From Toxorhynchites rutilus septentrionalis (taxonomy: Eukaryota > Arthropoda > Insecta > Diptera > Culicidae), in assembly GCF_029784135.1 (NCBI RefSeq), contig NC_073746.1:265197598-265261597 (forward strand): a stretch of DNA of 64,000 nt, given 5' to 3'. Positions 58,341 to 64,000 of the stretch are shown here, in pieces. The notes beneath the pieces are model-generated. The model had not been told where the DNA came from, did no database searches, and saw only the letters and a program-made list of their open reading frames with translations. Each line of letters begins with the position of its first letter. Within the stretch, counting starts at the first letter, position 1. The translations under genes were made by a program, and so were the position numbers.

Positions 58341-60095
58341 GCTGAATCATGTCCACGACCAGTACGCCAAAAGATGCTGCTAGATTGGCGAGTAATGTGC
58401 TATCACCGACATCCCCCATCGTTTCATCGCCGATCACAACATCTATGATTGATACCAGGAATGTGTACAAAATATCACCTGGTAAACCGACAGTGATTAG
58501 CCCCCAGCAGCAGGACATTGTGAAAATCAGACTTACAAAAGATGACAGTGGAAATGGAATAGGATACACGAAGTCAATCATCACTAATTCCCCAGTATCT
58601 CCGGAAGGTAACCGACCTAATATTAGCACTCAGACTAGCTCACTAATTGTAGTCAAAAAGGATAATCGAATAACACATCTAAACGAACGTGATAAAGTCA
58701 AAACGTACTTCATGAAAAGGCAGCCGGCTTCGGCTGAGCGGCATCATCAGCCTTCATCGTTCAAAAGCGAAACAGTTTCAAAAAGTGTTGAAAACTTAAA
58801 CTTCGTTTCAGATAAAACAGAGAGTAAGACAACTCCACAAAAAATGAGCATTAACCTGGCACAGCAGCCCACTCTGCAGCTGAAAACTTCTCAGAATAAA
58901 ATCGTGCTCGTCAAAATGCTACCCAAAATGCCTCAGAATTGTCCGAAAGTGATAACTGCACCAACACCTGGAAACAGTGTTTCCCCAACTACGCTAGGAT
59001 TAACTAAAAGCGTACAAGGCATAAGACCATTCCCGTCTGTAACTTCTCCATCTAGTTGCACTGTGACCTCTTTCATAGTAACAAAGTCTCCGGCCAAAGA
59101 GGAATCTAATGCCAATCGAGAAAAAAACTATTCGTTGATTTTGTCAAACGCTACCACCGCAACAACATCAACTACGTGTACAATAATGACTGAGCCAAAA
59201 AAGTCATCACCATCTTTTTCAAGCAATGAAAGTATAAATAAATCTTCACCAACTGGTGATAAACCCGAAGAGTCATTGAATAAAAATTCAGAAGATATGG
59301 CTGACTCGGGCGCAATGTTGGATGGGTCAGCCAACGATGAGAATGATAGCAGCAATGTTACAAATGTGAAAATGTCTCGCGAAATGAGATGCCTTAAGGC
59401 ATCCCAGAGTAGTTCTAAAATTCTAACTGAGTTCATGCAAGATTCTTTCTCGTCGGAAAAGTTGAGAAAACGTCGTCGTTCACGATGTGAGGGTGATGAC
59501 AGTCGTAGTTGTGGCAGCGTTACGCCTACTTCACTGAAAAGATATTCTGTTTCTGGACGCGACGAAGAGGACCTTGATGAGAGTAAGTGTAGTCCAATGG
59601 CGGGTATGAAGCGTACAGGAATGCGCTCAGCGAATGTGGAGTTTTCAATGAAGCAGCGGAAATTTCTTAGTAGCATTCATCAGCACAGCGATGGATCGGA
59701 CAACTCCGATAATGAGACGGATCCTTCTAATATAAAGGTCGCTAAGAAGGTAGAAACACAAATACCGGTTGCACCGAAGGTATTCTTCAATTGCAATTTA
59801 AAATTCTTCATTAATGTACCTCTACTTTACTCCATAGCCTGGATGGGACAAATTCTGCTGGCGCTGTAAGACGTGTGATCCAGGGTTAGAAGCATGCACA
59901 GCATGTGTTCGGTGTTTCCATCCGGTTTGTATGAAGCTTAACCCGGCATACTTTATTGTCGAGAAGAAGTGGAACTGCCCCGAGTGTGTCAAGCTGCATC
60001 AAGCTGAGGAAGAGTCTGGGAAGGACAAACTAAAAATCGACAGTCTAACTGTATCACTCAAGTTTGCCATGAAACGTATGCAGATGTTGAAAGGG
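58341..60095 (+). CDS. PHD-finger protein, ZMYND8/ZMYND11-like (5' part)
   Basis: A putative chromatin reader. The first coding exon follows an acceptor at 58340, with ATG at 58349 and donor AAG|GTATTC after 59779. A 58-bp intron ends CCATAG at 59837. Exon 2 is 59838-60095 with donor GGG|GTATGT. About 477 residues in the first exon are low-complexity Ser/Thr/Pro-rich, with a basic patch (LRKRRRSRC) near residue 370. Exon 2 encodes a PHD-type zinc finger: DKFCWRCKTC, ACTACVRCFHPVC, WNCPEC, then a charged helix (LTVSLKFAMKRMQ). In the ZMYND8/ZMYND11 group a PHD is followed by bromo, PWWP and MYND domains; here the next exon must lie beyond the window. Assignment to that group is inference from the finger alone; another PHD protein is possible. 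Confidence 0.65.
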
Positions 60096-61330
60096 GTATG
60101 TAGTGCGCAATTATAATTACAGAACCACAGACTACTTACTAATTACTCAAAATAGCACCGGAAATCGTTAGAACAGACAATACTGAGATGACATCAGTGC
60201 TTTGGGTTATTGGAATACTCATGTCTTGTTTTGGCCATCGAAAGATAAACCGTAACCTCGTTTGGAATTTATTCAATATCGATAATTGGTCTGAACTGTC
60301 ATAGAGTCCGCATCCTAGGTAACACGTGAAATCAATTCCCGTTTTTGTTTGGGAATTTTGATGATTTTAATCATTCTGCTGATATTCTGGATGCACAATG
60401 ATTTCATCCGTTCATCATTAAAACATTAATGTTCAACATGGTTTTGTCGACACGCTTCTGCGAATTCGGATATAGCAACGGTTCTTACCTGACTTGAAAA
60501 TTGAATAAAAAAAAACTACACTACTTAAAAAGATTAATGTTACCGGTAAATTTTATTGGTCCATCCGAGACCCTGAAGAGGATAGCGAACAGATGTCTGG
60601 TCACTTTTCTGTCCTTAAACAGGAAATTGTATTACCGCCAGTTCGTCTTTCGGCACAGTATGAGCATCAACCCATACTTTGCGACTTCACGTAAGCGATT
60701 GGCATTTTTGGTGACCATCACATACTTTCCTTGCGCGAAAGTTATGGGTCAATATGAACTGTGAATGTGAGCACAAGTGCATTGCCGCGGCTTCAATAGT
60801 CAAAACAGAGATAAATGTAAAATCGCGAACACGACCGTCAGTTGAATGTTTAAATGTTCTCTCTTTCTATCGATCGTACACAGAAGAGCGGTGAAAACAT
60901 GCTATTTTCATTCTTTCATTCGTAGTATAATTGTCCTTCGATTCCGGCTCATTTGATTTTAATTTTAATGTCATTTGACTCCCAGTGATATGAACTCTTC
61001 TTTCCTCTTCACTCTGCTTGCGTGCGTAGTCTCACACACACGTCCACACCCATCCACACACATTCATAGACGATGGATTGTACTTACACGAATTGCTCAT
61101 ATCATAGCAACCGTCAAACTCTACCCTATCAATTACAAATGTGTTGAATGAAAGTTTCAAGCGGTAAGCGTTCCACGTGAACACTATTGTATGATTACAA
61201 AATGATGAACATCAAATGAATAAAACGAAAAAAATGTCGAGATGTCATATAACATTTTTAGTTGAACTATCGATTGAATACTCATTTTATGATGTTCATC
61301 AACATAGCACAGCACATACATTTCCACAAA
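60096..61330. other. intron of the PHD gene, no element resolved
   Basis: Begins with a consensus donor at 60096. No further exon of the gene was recognised. GT/CA-rich words lie near 61030-61065. Confidence 0.4.
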
Positions 61331-61354
61331 TAGTCAAACGATGGTGATCATTAG

Positions 61355-62760
61355 CAAGACTGCTCTGCTATCCTTAGGGAGGTGATAGCTGAAGTGAACG
61401 GAAACCTTCAGCACGTTCAGATGGAAGCTCTGGACCTGGAAACGGCATACAATCGAACGTAAATCCAACTAATTCTCAAAGACGCTGGCAGATTGGGGTG
61501 TACACTATACTTTATCAAGAACATGGCCACAAGTCGGACCTTCGCGGTCAAAATAGAAAACACCAGCTCCAGAAATTTTTACGAGAAGACGGGAATACCT
61601 TATGACTCTGTTCTTGTCGTTATCCTCTTTCTAATTGGTATCAACAGACTTCCAGATCTAGCAGAGGGGAGTTTTTGTATTTGTCTACGCGGGCGATTTT
61701 CTCCTGGTGGTGGTAAGAGACACGCACAAAATTCCATGCATCAGGATGCAACCAGTTACCAAAGCTATCGACCAGTGGGTAGCTAAGAAAATAGCTAAAA
61801 CTTCAATTCACAACAAGGCACAACGAACTGTCTCCGGTATACTGCCACCTACGCCAGCATTCTCTGAATGCGCTGAAATGGAAGAACCCCTTTTGACTTA
61901 CTTATCGATTCGACGATTGTATCCGAGACGGTAAGCTCCCCTGCAAAATCCAGCGATAAGGAGGAAACACACCTTACTGTGTTTAGTAACACTATATTGT
62001 AGTGGGTCCAACCTCCTCGTGTTTGCAAAACAAATCTGGTTTGGGGCGAATGATTGGAGGTCCCCAGTTGTTCGAAGGGAAAACGGTATCAGGAACAACT
62101 TCCGAGCTGGAACGAACTCGTCAGACATGCAACGGACTTTTGTGGCAATGATGACAGCAGGAAAATACCGTTTGCACGAAATCTGACACATGAAAGGGTC
62201 TAAGACCAGGTCTTCCTTCCTTCCTGAAATAGCCGGAATCTACGTGGCAGCTACGATCTCGCCAACAAAGCCGCTGTTGGTCATGTCTCCAACTCGGCGA
62301 GTGGCATTGATACCATCAGTGCAGCCAAGTCCAGACATCGCCTGACACTGTCCTCATGTGGATTCCTAAACACAGTGGCGTCGGTCGCACGGAAGGTGGC
62401 GCTGGACGATATCAAATTGTGGATCATTAACTCCTTTCGCAACTGTTGGGATAAAAGGTGGCTCGCAGAGAGAAGTCAAATTTTGTGGAAAGTGAATAGT
62501 TTCATCACCTTTCCATCAATTCTGTGACCACTTCGATATTCACAACTCCTTCGAGCATTTTTGTACGTCTTCCAGAAATACGGTTACCTGAGAAATATGT
62601 ACACGATTTGCAGGAGTGTGCGGGACGTCCTGAATGACGTCGTCGTCCGTCGAGAGTTGGAGCGTTATTTTATTACACAAAAGATGCCGAATTATTTGAC
62701 AAAATTCAACAAATCAACAACGAGCATCCTTGTTCCTTCCGTTTTATAATCAAGGGGAAC
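61355..62760 (+). mobile_element. decayed LINE (RT-RNase H) in the PHD gene intron
   Basis: Plus-strand pieces in order, with stops and shifts: reverse transcriptase (REVIAEVNGNLQHVQMEALD, LETAYNRT, MATSRTFAVKIENTSS, VLVVILFLIGINRLPDLAEG), then RNase H region (GIYVAATISPTKPLLVMSP, ALDDIKLWIINSFRNCWDKR) and a C-terminal tail (MYTICRSVRDVLNDVVVRRE, NLTKFNKS). KLWI-NSFR matches the inserted LINE at 37449-38314, so both belong to related families. The YADD catalytic block is not readable. Inactive. Confidence 0.6.
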
Positions 62761-64000
62761 AAAAACTTCTAAGCATCTTCTCATGTTCCAGATTCCTCCC
62801 CACTAGCCTGTTGCCATAGCCCGAGGACATCTTCGTCATCCAACCAACAACAAGAAGTTGGCCAAGAAGGCAAGGAGGCCTGAGAAACAAACGAAAAAAG
62901 TGATAGTGTATTATTAATGGCCATTTCTACAGAGACAGACCAACCCAGGCTGAATGTCTCTAAAATAAAGTATTAACCGAGCGTACCAAGCTATAGAGAT
63001 TATTTTGGTGTAATTTTGATTACTAACGATAAAGAAACCACAATGTTCAAGAATTTTTGGTTTTCCAATCTTCGATTTTTCGGGAAATGACAAAAATTGC
63101 AAAATTTAGAAATCGAATTGGCCAAGACCTACATTTTTCTTTTCTGTAGGAGGTTCAATCGAATGTTTTTTTTTTCCTACATTTTCCTATGGGTTGAAAG
63201 AAATTCAATCAAGAAGATTGATTTTTGACTCATCCAACCATAACACGTTATGCCACTTATTTGCATTCCAGTTTGAATACTTTTTGGCAAATTTAGTTCT
63301 TTGCCGAAATAAGTTTTTTTTTGAGTTGAGGTATCTGGTGATTATTGTTTTTCTTAAGGGAACTATGAACATCATGAAAAGTATGTGATTTTCGCGATTT
63401 TTTTCAACGAGAAAATAAATTTCTATGATTAATCCGATATAACAGTTTTATTCAGTATATATTACTTAACAAACAAAAAAATAAATTGGTGTCAATTGGA
63501 CTGTCCCCTGGAAAGCCGCAACCGGTTTGTTGAACCCTTGCAGCCAAAACATTGTAAACTGGTGGCAGTTCTACAAGTTTTTCTAGTGGAATGATTTCAA
63601 CCAATGATTTTTTTTACGTAATCTTGAATATATTTCCTGTCATCTTACGTAGGATTTTTTCGAAATATTGATTTTTGACAAAATAGCGACATTTTTTTCT
63701 AAAAAAAATTGCGTTTTTGCCTAAAAAAAATCGAGACAAAAACATTCACCAAAATTTTATTTTTCAAAATATCAAAAAAATCCAATGACAATGACAGGAA
63801 ATTAAGTGGAGAATCAGGGAAAAACTATTCCATCAAAATCCGATGGACCATTCCGGACGTAGAACTCCCACTAGTTTGCAAAACATGGTCTCGAGAAAAA
63901 CGTATTTTAAATTTTGAATCCGCGCTCCCTACGCAAGGACTTAGGTCCACTAATTGGCTTGTAACTTTGGAATGGAGCATCGGACGAACCCGGGATAAAA
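62761..64000. other. AT-rich, no gene seen to window end
   Basis: Only short frames; many A/T homopolymers. Presumably the continuing intron of the PHD gene. Confidence 0.35.

Noticed and set aside
60501..60764. Small gene in the PHD gene intron
   Set aside because: No domain, no splice context and not linked in phase to the PHD exon at 59838-60095.

Overview
The window looks like a piece of a large, AT-rich, transposon-dense insect genome, most likely a culicine (Aedes-like) mosquito. The evidence is the pair of intron-containing insect-type genes (Aurora A kinase and the nucleoporin Nup358), very low gene density, and abundant mosquito-style mobile DNA: several decayed non-LTR retrotransposons, a DD37E-like mariner relative, a pogo-like transposase, TTAA-flanked and other terminal-inverted-repeat elements, tRNA-like SINEs and long (TA)n tracts. 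There is no sign of bacterial genes, operons or a CRISPR array.

Layout. 1-10200: repeats only (LINE 3' fragment, pogo-like relic, a TTAA-flanked 1.27 kb element, a 15-bp minisatellite, a SINE-like piece, a MITE). 10220-11564 (minus): Aurora A, two exons, complete. 11565-20500: intergenic with short inverted-repeat elements, one ATG-less open frame at 13132-13518 and AT-rich/(TA)n DNA. 20500-26410: two neighbouring, related non-LTR elements, each with ORF1 (gag-like, three zinc knuckles) and the endonuclease part of ORF2 but no reverse transcriptase. 27531-28809: second TTAA element, ending about 395 bp before the Nup358 start codon. 29204-47162 (plus): Nup358, seven coding exons and about 2,708 residues, with a 9-kb intron (36974-45994) filled with nested transposons. 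47163-58340: intergenic repeats, including a broken mariner-like transposase at 52060-52844, dispersed repeats rich in CCGGATATCCGG, and a 140-160 bp tandem array. 58341-60095: first coding exons of a PHD-finger gene resembling the ZMYND8/ZMYND11 group, continuing beyond the window; its next intron holds another decayed LINE.

The three host genes are not an operon or pathway. Aurora A (spindle/centrosome) and Nup358 (nuclear pore, Ran cycle, kinetochore in other animals) both act around mitosis, but their proximity here is probably chance. I found no convincing new biological system. The most unusual features are the two adjacent LINEs that keep gag plus endonuclease but lack reverse transcriptase, the TTAA element beside the Nup358 promoter, an inverted MITE pair flanking Aurora A, and the fully readable nested LINE insertion in the Nup358 intron.
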